A DNA stretch of 64,000 nucleotides. Source: Moorena bouillonii PNG (GTDB taxonomy: Bacteria > Cyanobacteriota > Cyanobacteriia > Cyanobacteriales > Coleofasciculaceae). Shown in pieces: positions 8,936 through 18,351 of the stretch (position 1 is its first letter; every line of letters starts with the position of its first letter). The stretch spans positions 7,194,241-7,258,240 of the forward strand of contig NZ_MKZS01000001.1 of assembly GCF_001942495.1 (NCBI RefSeq). The letters are read 5' to 3'. The position numbers and the translations under genes were made by a program. The notes beneath the pieces are model-generated. The model was not told where the DNA came from. It worked only from the letters and a program-made list of their open reading frames with translations, and ran no database searches.

Positions 8936-9508
8936 ATGGATAAAAAAAACACCGTTACTAAAATAAATCTTTTATACCTTGTGCCTTGTGTCTTGTGCCT
9001 TGTGTTTCTAGAGAGCTGTTTTCTGGTTGGGTGGAAGCCTAAACCAGTTTTAGCTCAAAAGACTATAGGAGTGCAGCCGGACACGGAAGCTGTGAATTTA
9101 AATGTCCTGCAGCCAGATAATCTTCCTAATGATGGGTCTGTGATTACTGCTGATACTATCTCTCAAACTAAGCTCACTACTCCAAGTTTCTGGTGGGCTG
9201 ATGAACAGTTTGGCGGTAAGCTACTGGATAATTGGTTAGCTTATCCGAGTAAAGGCCGGGTAGATTTGGTAGTGAATCGTCAACTCTGGAGTCTGCTTAA
9301 CTATCTGGGTAGGTATGCTTTTATTAACAAAATGGGAAACGTTGCCAGGGATTATGACTACAATACCAGAGTATTTAACCAGCGAGGAAAGCCTTTAGGA
9401 GCTTATACCTGTGATGGTAATTCCATGTGCCAGGTGGAGGTATGTATACCTGGTCAAGTACCTTTAGCTGGGAAAGTCTCGGCCTTTTGCCAGTTATCAC
9501 AAAACTAG
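8936..9508 (+). CDS. Hypothetical secreted protein
   Basis: A 190-residue protein not assigned to a family. Residues 1-40 look like a signal sequence: basic start MDKKN, hydrophobic LLYLVPCVLCLVFLESCFLV, and a cleavage-like VLA-Q at 38-41. A Cys at the end of the hydrophobic stretch could instead be a weak lipobox. The mature part has a Trp-rich segment (TTPSFWWADEQFGG), a predicted beta-rich middle and four Cys in the last 55 residues (TCDGNSMCQVEVC and FCQ), suggesting disulphides outside the cytoplasm. The convergent neighbour is a lipoprotein solute-binding gene whose end is 12 bp away. Confidence 0.65.
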   Translation: MDKKNTVTKINLLYLVPCVLCLVFLESCFLVGWKPKPVLAQKTIGVQPDTEAVNLNVLQPDNLPNDGSVITADTISQTKLTTPSFWWADEQFGGKLLDNWLAYPSKGRVDLVVNRQLWSLLNYLGRYAFINKMGNVARDYDYNTRVFNQRGKPLGAYTCDGNSMCQVEVCIPGQVPLAGKVSAFCQLSQN

Positions 9509-9520
9509 AACAGGCAATTT

Positions 9521-10711
9521 TCAAGTACTTCGCATTTCTTTCCACAAGGATTCATACTGCTTTTGTGTAGACTCTGGTAAGGGAAGGAGGAATTCACACT
9601 TGTCCAGAATTGCTGCTTCTGGCAGCAGTAGAGGATTAGATTGGATATCTTGTGGCAGCGTATTTCTTGGCATATTAACCAGAATCGGGGAAGCAGCATT
9701 AGTCAGTAGAGAAATTTCCTTGGCTGATTTGCTTTGCCAGCAAAATTGAATCCACTCTTGGCTTAAATCCGACCCAGAGTTACTTTCTGAGGAGTCAGAA
9801 GCAGAGCTTACTGATACGGGTTTTACCCATACATCTGACCACAGGGCTGTTCCTGACTGAGGTACCACTGCCTCAATTTGGCGATCGCGTGTTCTTAGTG
9901 CCAGGATATCCGTAGACCAACCCACTGCGACCCAGGTATCCCCCAACACTAGAGGTTTTAGGTAGTGATCCGAACTGTAGAATTTAACCTGTTTAGCCAG
10001 TTGTCGAAGTGCTGGTTTCAAGTCTTTGACTTGATTTAAATCCTGTTGATTATAGGATAAGCCTAGGTTTTTCAAGGTTAAACCAATCACTTCTCGGGGG
10101 TGGTCTAATACAGAAATGCGATCGCGTAAAGACTCACGCCACAAGTCACTCCAATCACTGGGAGTCCAGCCTAAGGCTTTGAACTTGTCACGGCGATAGG
10201 CAATGACAGTAGCACCCCAGCGATAAGGAGCACCCCAAATTTCTCTTGAGTTGTCTAGCTGACCAGTTTGGTCACGTTTGACAAGTTTCTGGTACTCTGG
10301 CCGCAGTTGTTTCCATCCTGGCAAAGTTTCTATCTTCAAAGGTTGGATCAATTCCTGCTCAATGGCTGACTTGAGCCAATAATCTCCTAAGGTAACTAAA
10401 TCAGGACTTATCGGTGTCCTAGACCTAATCCGGATCAAATCTAGGGGAGACCAATCTTGGTTATTGCTGGTTTTGCCTTGCTCTTTCAAGGTTGTCAGGA
10501 GTTTGAATAAAGCAGATAGTTGTTTCTCCGGGTCAAAATTTAGCTTAGCCCGTAGTGTTAAGGTCTTACGAAATTCACCCAACAGCTGAACTGGGATTGA
10601 ATTTTGCAACAGCCTTACCTTTAAAGAGGCTTGTTGTCCGATATTACAACCAGATGCTAACTGACTAAGGGCTATGGTACTAGCACCTAGTATCAAGGAG
10701 CGTCGCTTCAT
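9521..10711 (-). CDS. Extracellular solute-binding lipoprotein (ABC transporter type)
   Basis: A 396-residue periplasmic binding-protein-like lipoprotein. The start MKRRSLILGAS is a twin-Arg-containing signal and ends in the lipobox LASGC, so Cys is lipidated after cleavage. The body has family-1/PotD-like features such as WGAPYRWGATVIAYRRDKF and LVLGDTWVAVGWSTDI, typical of spermidine/putrescine- or iron-type binding proteins. The start at 10711 is chosen because the signal begins there; ten further upstream codons are in frame. No permease or ATPase gene is adjacent, so the ligand cannot be inferred. Confidence 0.75.
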   Translation of the reverse strand: MKRRSLILGASTIALSQLASGCNIGQQASLKVRLLQNSIPVQLLGEFRKTLTLRAKLNFDPEKQLSALFKLLTTLKEQGKTSNNQDWSPLDLIRIRSRTPISPDLVTLGDYWLKSAIEQELIQPLKIETLPGWKQLRPEYQKLVKRDQTGQLDNSREIWGAPYRWGATVIAYRRDKFKALGWTPSDWSDLWRESLRDRISVLDHPREVIGLTLKNLGLSYNQQDLNQVKDLKPALRQLAKQVKFYSSDHYLKPLVLGDTWVAVGWSTDILALRTRDRQIEAVVPQSGTALWSDVWVKPVSVSSASDSSESNSGSDLSQEWIQFCWQSKSAKEISLLTNAASPILVNMPRNTLPQDIQSNPLLLPEAAILDKCEFLLPLPESTQKQYESLWKEMRST

Positions 10712-11799
10712 AAGTATTTCTGAATTTCCTATAGTTACCAACTATTTGACCTTAATTTACATTGGCTCAATAGCAACTACCATAGCTATTACCAATTAAC
10801 TTACTTTTGTGACCTGTTAGGCCAACAACCATCTGCTAGATCTGATAAATCTAATCAATTAACAACTACTTATAGTCTGGCAGGATAAACCCATCTTATT
10901 TTGAAATGCCTACTCGATATGAGAGTCATAGCATAAGTAATTTTGCTTATCAATTTTGAAATCTTGTCTGAGTAAGGCTTCTATAATTTAGATGCGTTTG
11001 CCCTGCATAGTCTGGTTAACAAAACTAATATAAGTCAAGTATAAGTCAAGGGCTCAGGCATCTGAATCTACTGTTACATCACTGTTACATCACTTGATAT
11101 CAATGATAGTTTGACTCTGATTAATTTACTTTTCTTCAGAGTAAGCACGATCCAAAGAAAGAACGAAAACACCAGCTTGGTCTTCCTTTTCCTCCCTCTG
11201 CTCTTTCTCAAGACACAGTCCTGTTTCAGACCTAACTCTAAAAAATCTAGATCTGTAAGATAGAGTGATGGGGAAATAGAAATATCTAGATCAAGCAGTT
11301 AATGCACTGATTGGTTATCTTGTCAACTTCTATTACTTGAGCATCTCTCTAGGAGTTAGAGAAGGTAAGGTAAGGTAAGGTAAGGTAAGGTAAGGTAAGG
11401 TAAGGTAAGGTAAGGTAAGGTAAGGTAAGGTAAGGTAAGGTAAGGTAAGGTAAGGTAAGGTAAGGTAATGATATCGGCAAAATCATCCGTACGTTATGTA
11501 TTAAAAATAACTAATTTCAATAAATTAATTCCGAAAAAACCGATTGTGCTAATTGTAGTGCAGAACTTGGGATAAAAGACAATTATTAATTAAGGCTGAA
11601 TTAATCAGGGTAAATATTAAGATATACAGCGGCTATCTGGCATTTTTGAAAAAATAACTCTGGAAAACCGACTCTAAGGAGTTTAGAGCTGATTTTTGAC
11701 AGATTTTTGACAATAGTTAAATAAATCAGCAATTCATCGGATTTTGATCGTTAAGTGACTAGGATAAAAAAGAACTAAGTTATGGCAGTTTAAAATCCT
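10712..11799. other. Long AT-rich intergenic region with a pentanucleotide array
   Basis: Nearly 1.1 kb with no supported ORF. It holds the leader of the solute-binding gene at its left, several short AT-rich direct repeats (ATAAGTCAAG near 11030, TGTTACATCACT near 11080) and the (GGTAA)n array at 11363-11468, then about 330 bp of AT-rich leader up to the coiled-coil gene at 11800. No tRNA or known RNA motif was seen. Confidence 0.5.
11363..11468. repeat. Pentanucleotide array (AGGTA)n, about 21 copies
   Basis: About 106 bp of uninterrupted AGGTA/GGTAA repeats with no substitution. A 5-mer is unusual in this window, where nearly all other arrays are 7-mers. Perfect identity of all units suggests recent expansion. 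The next gene, at 11800, starts about 330 bp further on. Confidence 0.95.
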
Positions 11800-12180
11800 A
11801 TGGATGAATATCAAAATCAAATCATGGCTCTAAGTCATAGAGTAGATACTCTGTGCGAAGCCATCGAAAAACTCAGTTTGAAGCTTTCAGAAGGCCTTTC
11901 TGAACTCAAAAATAGTTCAAGGCAGGAAACTGAGCAATCTCAGCCAACTGGGCAACCGATACCCCGGACTAAGGAAAGTCAAAGTTCCATTAACCTACTG
12001 ACCCAACATAAAGATGTGCTGATTGATAGTAACTCTGGGCTAGGTAGTTTCTCTAGCAATAGCAATAATAATATCTCTGCTGATATTCAAGTTCAACGCT
12101 TAACTGCCCAACTTACAGCAGCCTACAATCGGATTGCTGCCTTAGAAGAACAACTCCTAGCACAGCGAATTCATTCCTAA
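11800..12180 (+). CDS. Hypothetical small coiled-coil protein
   Basis: A 126-residue protein with no recognised family. Both ends are heptad-like helices (residues 1-40, MDEYQNQIMALSHRVDTLCE onward, and residues 97-122, VQRLTAQLTAAYNRIAALEE), separated by a Ser/Asn/Gln-rich linker with SSNSNNN. That pattern suggests a dimeric or tethering coiled coil. The predicted start follows an AT-rich leader with no strong ribosome-binding site. The gene is flanked upstream by the AGGTA array and downstream by the convergent cobT. Confidence 0.55.
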   Translation: MDEYQNQIMALSHRVDTLCEAIEKLSLKLSEGLSELKNSSRQETEQSQPTGQPIPRTKESQSSINLLTQHKDVLIDSNSGLGSFSSNSNNNISADIQVQRLTAQLTAAYNRIAALEEQLLAQRIHS

Positions 12181-12305
12181 TTGGCAGTCTTCTCCAGATT
12201 AGTCTAAGGGTTGAAGGTTAATAGGGAAAACAAATCAGCACCTCTGTGATTTTCTAACTAACTTGGTCAGACTGTAAAGTGTTTTTTCACTGGCTCCAAC
12301 AACAA

Positions 12306-13556
12306 TCACTTCAGAGAAAGACGATATTGCTCCACTAAGTTTTCAATGGCTTGAAGTAATTCAGCCGAGTTCCAGCCCTTATAAAGGTGTGCTGCGATCG
12401 CACATCCTCCAGCACCCACACCTTCTTTGACATATCCTTGCTCATATGCCTGTAGCTGAGAATAACGAGACTGGCTAAAACTCAATTGTGTTGCCAAAAG
12501 GGGTACACTCCCAATATCTTTTGCTAATCCAACCGTGTCACCAGTCGAGTCTTCTGCCACCCAGCGAGTTGTTCCCACAACTACTTGTGCTGGTTGCCAT
12601 GCTAGGGAATTACCCTCAATCATACTGGGGTAGGCTAAACCCGACTCTGCCAATCCCTGTGCTAAGGTATAAACCGCTAGCATTTGGGTACCACCAGCGA
12701 GTAAAACGCCACAGTGACGACTAGCTGCCATTGCCATACCTGCTGCAGCAATTTGCATGGGATCTCCCACTGCTGCCACTAGCTTTAAGTGATCAAGTGG
12801 TGATGGTGTTAGGGCGTGAGAGGATGAGGAGGTGAGGGAGTGTACATGTGCGTGGTGGTGGGGCTGAGACAGTGAATGCTTCTTCCTAGGTTCGCTTTCG
12901 GGAAGCTCCCCGGCTCCCCTAGCCCCTAACCCAGCTCGTTCTAACCCCAGCTCCACCACCTCCCACTTTTGACCATGATTGCACTGGGGATGGCTACTGT
13001 TAACCTTACCAGCGGCATCAATCCCCAAAGCAGTGAGCAGACTAAGTGCGGTGGTAGTTCCCCCAACCACACACTCACTAATAATCAGATAGCTATCACC
13101 AACCACACTTGCTAGCTTTTCTCCCCACTGTAAACCTTGCCGAAATAACCGTTTCACTGTTTCCAGGGGCAAAGCATTTCCAGAAGTTAGGCACTTAGCA
13201 GGAATACCACCTAAGTCAATGGCTGGTACTGTCGGAGGGTGAGGTAAACCAGCATTGAACAAATAGATGGGTAGGTTAAAAGCCTCAACTACAGCACGGG
13301 AAATCAATACAGGGGATACTCCCACAGTTAGAGGAGGAAGGGGATATTGAGGTTGGCGAGTAACTCCATTGACCAAAAACTCAGCATCAGCGATCGCAGT
13401 ATACTGACGATCATCTGGGGTAGCACCAGCAGCAGAAATGCCTGGAATCAACCCAGTAGCAGTGAATCCTAAAATACAAGCAAATACCGGTGAGCATCCC
13501 TGATACTGCTGTAACCACCGTTTTCCCTTTACCTGCTGGGTATAAACTCGGATCAT
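12306..13556 (-). CDS. cobT: Nicotinate-nucleotide-dependent phosphoribosyltransferase CobT-like (TIGR00303)
   Basis: Expected to transfer phosphoribose from nicotinate mononucleotide to the lower-ligand base of cobalamin. The protein has the cyanobacterial CobT features GVSPVLISRA, YLFNAGLPHPP, the glycine-rich SECVVGGTTTALSLL, KVNSSHPQCNH and LVAAVGDPMQIAAAGMA. A low-complexity segment of about 40 residues (about 212-250; GAGELPESEPRKK, HHHAHVH, a Ser run) separates the last two. It corresponds to repeat-like DNA at about 12815-12935 and looks like an in-frame insertion. The conserved blocks on both sides are intact, so the enzyme is probably functional. It stands alone without other cob genes. 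Confidence 0.82.
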   Translation of the reverse strand: MIRVYTQQVKGKRWLQQYQGCSPVFACILGFTATGLIPGISAAGATPDDRQYTAIADAEFLVNGVTRQPQYPLPPLTVGVSPVLISRAVVEAFNLPIYLFNAGLPHPPTVPAIDLGGIPAKCLTSGNALPLETVKRLFRQGLQWGEKLASVVGDSYLIISECVVGGTTTALSLLTALGIDAAGKVNSSHPQCNHGQKWEVVELGLERAGLGARGAGELPESEPRKKHSLSQPHHHAHVHSLTSSSSHALTPSPLDHLKLVAAVGDPMQIAAAGMAMAASRHCGVLLAGGTQMLAVYTLAQGLAESGLAYPSMIEGNSLAWQPAQVVVGTTRWVAEDSTGDTVGLAKDIGSVPLLATQLSFSQSRYSQLQAYEQGYVKEGVGAGGCAIAAHLYKGWNSAELLQAIENLVEQYRLSLK

Positions 13557-13974
13557 TAGTCCTTAATCCTTAGTCCTTAGTTCTTATATGAAATAGAAAA
13601 AACATACTACACTACAGATTAATTGTGGTTAAAGGGAACAGTTAACTTTGGATAAGTTAACAGAATAATTTATAAAAAGTAGCAAATAAAGTAGTAAATA
13701 TTTAACTATTTAATAGTAATACTTTTTCTTTAACAAAAAAATAAAATTAGCAATATAATTCCCTAAATTTAGATTAAATAAAAGAACGATTGCCATACTT
13801 CCCACGGGCATAAACTGAGCTAAAGGTAATCAATCAAGCTTAAGCTGTAAGCTCCAAAGGCTCAGAGCTGATAACTGTTTGCGGAAAGCGTAGCCCCCAA
13901 GTAGCGCTTAATCTGACCGTTGAAAGTATAACAAACAGGCTCTTATCAATTACAAGTGACCAATGACTAATAGC
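13557..13974. other. AT-rich intergenic region
   Basis: About 420 bp between the cobT start and the end of the DUF2232 gene. It begins with a triple TCCTTA(A/G) repeat, continues as very AT-rich DNA and contains a degenerate piece of the palindromic repeat near 13880-13905 (GCGGAAAGCGTAGCC, AAGTAGCGC). Nothing else can be supported. Confidence 0.4.
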
Positions 13975-14829
13975 TCAATCGTAATCCAGCAAAACTTTTA
14001 CCCAGTTTGGTGGTCTAGGAATCGGGTTTCCTAATCGGTCGAGCATGAGTAAGGCTACAATATGCACCACGAATAAATAAATGGCATTATTGATAATAAT
14101 CATTACTATAGCCAGGGTTTGAACTAGAAATAGACTGGGCTGAAATAGCAAGCCCAGCTTGACAAACCACCAATCCAATAATCCTGTCACCTGGGTCATC
14201 ACGTAAACCCAGAGGTCTTCCCCCAATAGAATTGAGAACAACCAAAACCGAAAAAAGAAGCCTATTGTACCAATTAGCGTACCCATGCTAATGGAAAGCA
14301 GCCAGCTAGCTCGACGTTTCCAGAAAGCTCCCAGTTGTACACCCATCAGACCATAAGGGACCAAAAAGATAATACTGCGAGTTACTCCCATAAGCACTGA
14401 TAGTAACAACCCCGAAACCAGTGCTGCCATCCAGGATGCCCTATTGCCCCTCCTTAGGTAGACTAAAGCAATCGGCACTGGGAAAAACATTTTGAGTATT
14501 GGTCCTAGAGGAAAGTAATAATTAATCAGCCAAATCAAGCTGGCAGTACTGGCCAGAAACGCTGTTTCTACCATGGTTATAGGTGTTTTAGGTCTAGGGT
14601 TTAGACCATTACTCAGGCTAGGGGAGTTAGCAGAAGTGGATTGTTTGTACACTGCCCTAGGTTCCCTCTTTTCTAGTGGGTGATTTGGCTCCCCAGTTAA
14701 TTGATCCCCCATCTCAGTTACATCAGCATTGCTCTTAGGGAATTCCGTTGTTGATTTTGTGGGTTTGTTTTTAGATTGGGCAAAGAGATCTTGTGAAGCC
14801 GCTTGACCATCATCAAAAGAATCACTCAT
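13975..14829 (-). CDS. DUF2232 (YybS-like) multi-pass membrane protein
   Basis: A 284-residue protein with a cytoplasmic, polar N-terminal extension (residues 1-85, rich in Ser, Thr and Pro) and about six hydrophobic segments between 90 and 275. Recognisable pieces are TAFLASTASLIWLINYYFPLG, PVPIALVYLRRGNRAS and VPYGLMGVQLGAFWKRR, which fit DUF2232. The family resembles small-molecule transporters or S components, but its substrate is unknown. The Crp/Fnr gene 120 bp upstream is on the same strand, so the two could be co-transcribed. Confidence 0.78.
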   Translation of the reverse strand: MSDSFDDGQAASQDLFAQSKNKPTKSTTEFPKSNADVTEMGDQLTGEPNHPLEKREPRAVYKQSTSANSPSLSNGLNPRPKTPITMVETAFLASTASLIWLINYYFPLGPILKMFFPVPIALVYLRRGNRASWMAALVSGLLLSVLMGVTRSIIFLVPYGLMGVQLGAFWKRRASWLLSISMGTLIGTIGFFFRFWLFSILLGEDLWVYVMTQVTGLLDWWFVKLGLLFQPSLFLVQTLAIVMIIINNAIYLFVVHIVALLMLDRLGNPIPRPPNWVKVLLDYD

Positions 14830-14951
14830 GCAAATTTAGTAACCTCTTGAGGAAAGGGACAGATGATAACAGAAGAGATACTGTTAAAGTACCCTTGCAT
14901 CTTAGCCCATCTCAAATTTCTCCTCATTTGGAGATACCTTATATATCAAGA

Positions 14952-15659
14952 CTAGATAATCATCTTTTCTAGAGCAGGCAGATCACAGATAAAAAGGGTA
15001 TCCTGATCCCGCATGATCAAGCCTTTCTTCTCCAGCTTTGTCAGGACTCGTGTGACCGTCTCCCGCGCCAATCCACTGAGGCTACTTATCTCTCGATGAG
15101 GTAAGTTAGGAATTTCAGTTCCTCTTTGTTTCAATTTGCCTTGTCCTTCAGCGAGAAACAACAACGTGTCTGCCACTCGTGAGGTACTATCTGACTCCCG
15201 CAAGCGTAGGCGTCGGTTAACCTGACGCAAACGCTTTGCCATCAACTGAGCTAAGTGGACACCAGCCAAAGGTTCCGTATGAATTAACTCAGTAAAATCC
15301 TGAGCGGGTATACTACCAATGGTTGTAGGGGTCAAGGTAATCACATCTGTTGAACGAGGTACTTCCTCTAACGCTGCCATTTCACCAAAGATTTCTCCTT
15401 TCCCAAGAATATTGAGGGTCACTTCCTTCCCATCCATGTTATAGGTGCGAATCTTTGCCCAACCATCTAAGATGAAATAGACAGACCCCCCCCAGTCATT
15501 CTCAAGTAAAATCACTCGATTTGCAGGATGGCTACGGGTAACCATATTAATAATGGCTTTTTTGACACTAGAATCTGGTAAGCCAGCAAAAAAAGGAGTG
15601 CTAGCCATCGAATCATGAACATTAGAGTTAACTTCAGATGAATTGTATCGGTCTTCCAT
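14952..15659 (-). CDS. Crp/Fnr family transcriptional regulator
   Basis: A 235-residue regulator. The cyclic-nucleotide-binding-like barrel spans about residues 18-135 (FFAGLPDSSVKK, GKGEIFGEMAALEEVPRSTD) and the winged helix is at about 185-225 (HREISSLSGLARETVTRVL). The phosphate-binding cassette GEMAALEEVPRST is close to the FGE-xx-L-xx-xx-RS/T consensus, so cAMP or a similar ligand is plausible. Homologues include cyanobacterial SyCRP/AnCrpA-type proteins; the exact orthologue cannot be fixed. Poly-C and poly-A runs occur near the N-terminal coding end (about 15487 and 15590). Confidence 0.87.
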   Translation of the reverse strand: MEDRYNSSEVNSNVHDSMASTPFFAGLPDSSVKKAIINMVTRSHPANRVILLENDWGGSVYFILDGWAKIRTYNMDGKEVTLNILGKGEIFGEMAALEEVPRSTDVITLTPTTIGSIPAQDFTELIHTEPLAGVHLAQLMAKRLRQVNRRLRLRESDSTSRVADTLLFLAEGQGKLKQRGTEIPNLPHREISSLSGLARETVTRVLTKLEKKGLIMRDQDTLFICDLPALEKMII

Positions 15660-16017
15660 GGGATCATGAGCGCTTCGTAAACACCTTGAATAGATAGATG
15701 ATCCGCTGTCAAATCACGTGAGTCAGGGAGTGTGCCTGTGTCAACTAAAAGAAGCCAATGAAACAGATCTGCTTAACCTCACCACCTTTGGTAGACCAAC
15801 GACAATGACTGATGTGAGTGAAATTGCCTTGACAAGCCAAGATGCTACTGGAGCTAAACTACTTGCAGTAAGCTGAGGTAGGTTAATTCTGGTAGAGGGG
15901 TTGGCAAGAATCACATCGGGTAAGTACAGTTATTATGCTCCATGATGAACAATTTGTAATAGTTTGGTGACTGTGGCAATTTAACATTAGACACAGGGGG
16001 CTGACTCTGACTCCTGT
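15660..16017. other. Intergenic region between divergent regulator and coiled-coil genes
   Basis: About 360 bp separating the divergent Crp/Fnr gene and the plus-strand gene at 16018. It must hold both promoters, but no clear sigma-70 pair or operator could be picked out with confidence. No repeat copy and no RNA gene was seen. Confidence 0.35.
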
Positions 16018-17325
16018 ATGACTCAATTTGTTCTCGTCAAGGGTTTCAAAGTGACTGCTCAAACCGACATTCAATCTCTGATTGCTGATATTGACCACAT
16101 CCTCCATAAGCCTGACTTTCCTCTACCATGGTTCAAGTCTGGTGACCTAGCGGCTGCACACCAGGTTTTGCGGAAAGTTCGTAGCTACCTAGTTTCCCAA
16201 CAGCAAAAACTAGGGGTAGAATCGGACAAGACAAGTACTACAGTCACCCCATCTCAGACGGGAGTAACCACATCTGTTCAGGAGGGAGTGCAGCAAATCC
16301 TGCAAGCGGTTACTCAAGAAATGAATCTTGTACGTACCGATTTGACGAAACCATTGCAGCTAGAGTTGGAGGCTCTACAGCAACAGCGGGAGTCTCTAGT
16401 ACGAGAAATTCAGCATTTGGAGAGTACCAAGCAGCAGCTGGATTACTATACCAAACAACAAACTGCAAATGTGCAGTTTGCTTCAGACTACTTCTCACAA
16501 GGGCTAATCAACCGCCTTGTCGAAAGCTTGACGCAAAAGCTATCTCAAATTTTAGCGAATTGGGAAGCTCACTTAAAAAAGAATCCCACTAGTGACGACT
16601 CAATCAACCGATTGCCTTCAAATCAGGACGAGATTGTTGCTGTAGTCGAAAGACAAAAGGTTATTGAGCAACTACAGCAGCTTCAAAAACAATCTGATCA
16701 ACTCATACAGAATATAGATGTTAACCAACGGTTGACTTTTGAGACCCTACAAAGAGATCTTCAAGGTTACCAGCAGTCTTTATCTCAGGAACTTGAAAAA
16801 ATGCACAGCTTAGGGATGCAGGGAGAAATGTTGTTTGCTGCTTTTGTGAATCGTCTAGCTCAGCAGTTAGGACGAGAAGCTTCAAGCCTATGGCCTTCCT
16901 CACAACAACCAGCGGATGTACAGGTTCAAGTTGAGGATAAGGATAGCTTTCAATTACATCCGGAAACCTTATTGCCCAAAAACTCTGTGACTATGACTGA
17001 GGCGGTGTCTGAGCGTTCGCGAAGCGTGGCCTTTGGCCAATCAGATTTGAAGCAGGAACCACCAATGGATTGGTCAACAGGAGAATTGCCTCAATCCTGG
17101 GGGATAGGATTGTCTGAAGAAAATACACCATTGCGTTCGCGTAGCGGCTCGTACCGAGCATCGCGTAGCGTGGCCTACGGCCAATCGCACTTAAGCGATC
17201 CTACGCCAGAGTCCGAGAAGACATCTGTGAGCAATGACTCCCTTGAGCATTCAGAAGTCATTGCTACTATTAATGCCTTGACAGATTTGTGTGAACAAAT
17301 GGGTGTGAATTACCTCAAGGGGTGA
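16018..17325 (+). CDS. Hypothetical coiled-coil protein with in-frame palindrome insertions
   Basis: A 435-residue protein with no recognised enzymatic domain. Residues about 75-270 form a Gln/Glu/Leu-rich coiled coil (for example LELEALQQQRESLVREIQHL). The C-terminal third is low complexity and contains two peptides typical of the dispersed palindrome read in frame: SERSRSVAFGQSD (DNA about 17012-17042) and SRSVAYGQSH (DNA about 17133-17190). The final segment (EVIATINALTDLCEQMGVNY) looks conserved. Because the insertions keep the frame and the last segment follows them, the protein is probably expressed. The function is unknown. Confidence 0.65.
   Translation: MTQFVLVKGFKVTAQTDIQSLIADIDHILHKPDFPLPWFKSGDLAAAHQVLRKVRSYLVSQQQKLGVESDKTSTTVTPSQTGVTTSVQEGVQQILQAVTQEMNLVRTDLTKPLQLELEALQQQRESLVREIQHLESTKQQLDYYTKQQTANVQFASDYFSQGLINRLVESLTQKLSQILANWEAHLKKNPTSDDSINRLPSNQDEIVAVVERQKVIEQLQQLQKQSDQLIQNIDVNQRLTFETLQRDLQGYQQSLSQELEKMHSLGMQGEMLFAAFVNRLAQQLGREASSLWPSSQQPADVQVQVEDKDSFQLHPETLLPKNSVTMTEAVSERSRSVAFGQSDLKQEPPMDWSTGELPQSWGIGLSEENTPLRSRSGSYRASRSVAYGQSHLSDPTPESEKTSVSNDSLEHSEVIATINALTDLCEQMGVNYLKG
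17012..17192 (+). repeat. Two dispersed palindromes inserted in frame in a coding region
   Basis: Copies at 17012-17042 (TTCGCGAAGCGTGGCC, TTTGGCCAA) and 17130-17192 (TTCGCGTAGCGGC, ATCGCGTAGCGTGGCC, TACGGCCAATCGC) lie inside the gene at 16018 without breaking it. They encode Arg/Ser-rich peptides. The shared words match the intergenic copies. Confidence 0.8.
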
Positions 17326-18351
17326 CAAGTAGCTTGAGGGTTTGAGACGCTGTGGGGTTTGTGGGGTATGGGCTGGGGCGAAGACGTGGGGTGGGTCGGA
17401 AGATTGAAGAGCTTTGAGCAAAGAAAATAGTGGCTTGTGACGATGCAAGTTTCTTTGATTACAGAACAGATCTGTTCGCGCAGCAGGGCCTTAGCTCTTC
17501 GCAATCCCTGGGAGGCTCTTAAGAAACTCGGATGAAGCGCGTCCGTTCTGTTTTCGGTAAATTCTTGAAAATTCCTGCCAAGCTGGCAACATGGCTAAGC
17601 TATAGCAGTGTTTACTGATCTGTGATCTTAAATCGGCTTTTCTAGCCCCCTTTTAGCCCAGTCGAGAGGGAAGTTGCGGCTACATAAGCTTGCGTTTGCC
17701 TGCCTTTGACCTAAGGCTTCCCCTCATGACTTGACTATAAAGGAGGTTTTTAACTTGGATTTAGTATCAGAGGTAGTCTTGACGGATGTCTACCTAGCAA
17801 CTTAACATCAATTGGATTATCTTTACCTCTAATCATTTCCAGTCATTGCTTGATTAATAATAGTGAACTATTATTACCAAAATTCAGACAGGAAGTCAAT
17901 TAATTCAACCCCAATTCACAATTCCTTCACGAATTCGTCCCTAAAATGTGAAAGTTCAATGAAATGATACAAAATATACTACTCCTTTTTTGACAAACCA
18001 AAATACTATAATCAGAGGCTTCGATTAAAAATTATTAATAAGGCGGTCAATAAAAATGACAAGGTCATCTACCTATATATAATTTACTTTTTTTGAAAAA
18101 ATATCCACATTAGCGGGAACTTTTAAAGTTTTCAGCGGTCTGGTTAATAGACTATTTAGTTGACAACAAAGACTTTAGGGTTAGTGGGTGCCTACCAAAT
18201 CTTTTGGAAAATGGCAGGAGACTCTTCCATAAAGTTTTGCCAAAAACTACCTAAGCAAGTTGGCTCTCTTGAGCTTAACTGTTCTATCAGCCTGGGGATT
18301 TAAAGCAATTATTCCGTCGTTTAATCAACTTTAGATAACTAAGAAAAAGCC
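17326..18351. other. 1-kb gap with two overlapping micro-ORFs
   Basis: No long ORF. Two micro-ORFs overlap as ATGA: 17443-17535 (30 codons, ending WEALKKLG) and 17532-17618 (28 codons, starting MKRVRSVFGKFLKIP). Codons 11-15 of the first come from a palindrome fragment (GTTCGCGCAGCAGGGCC). Neither is recognised and both are doubtful. The right half is AT-rich leader before the sugar transferase. No tRNA or known small RNA was identified. Confidence 0.35.
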
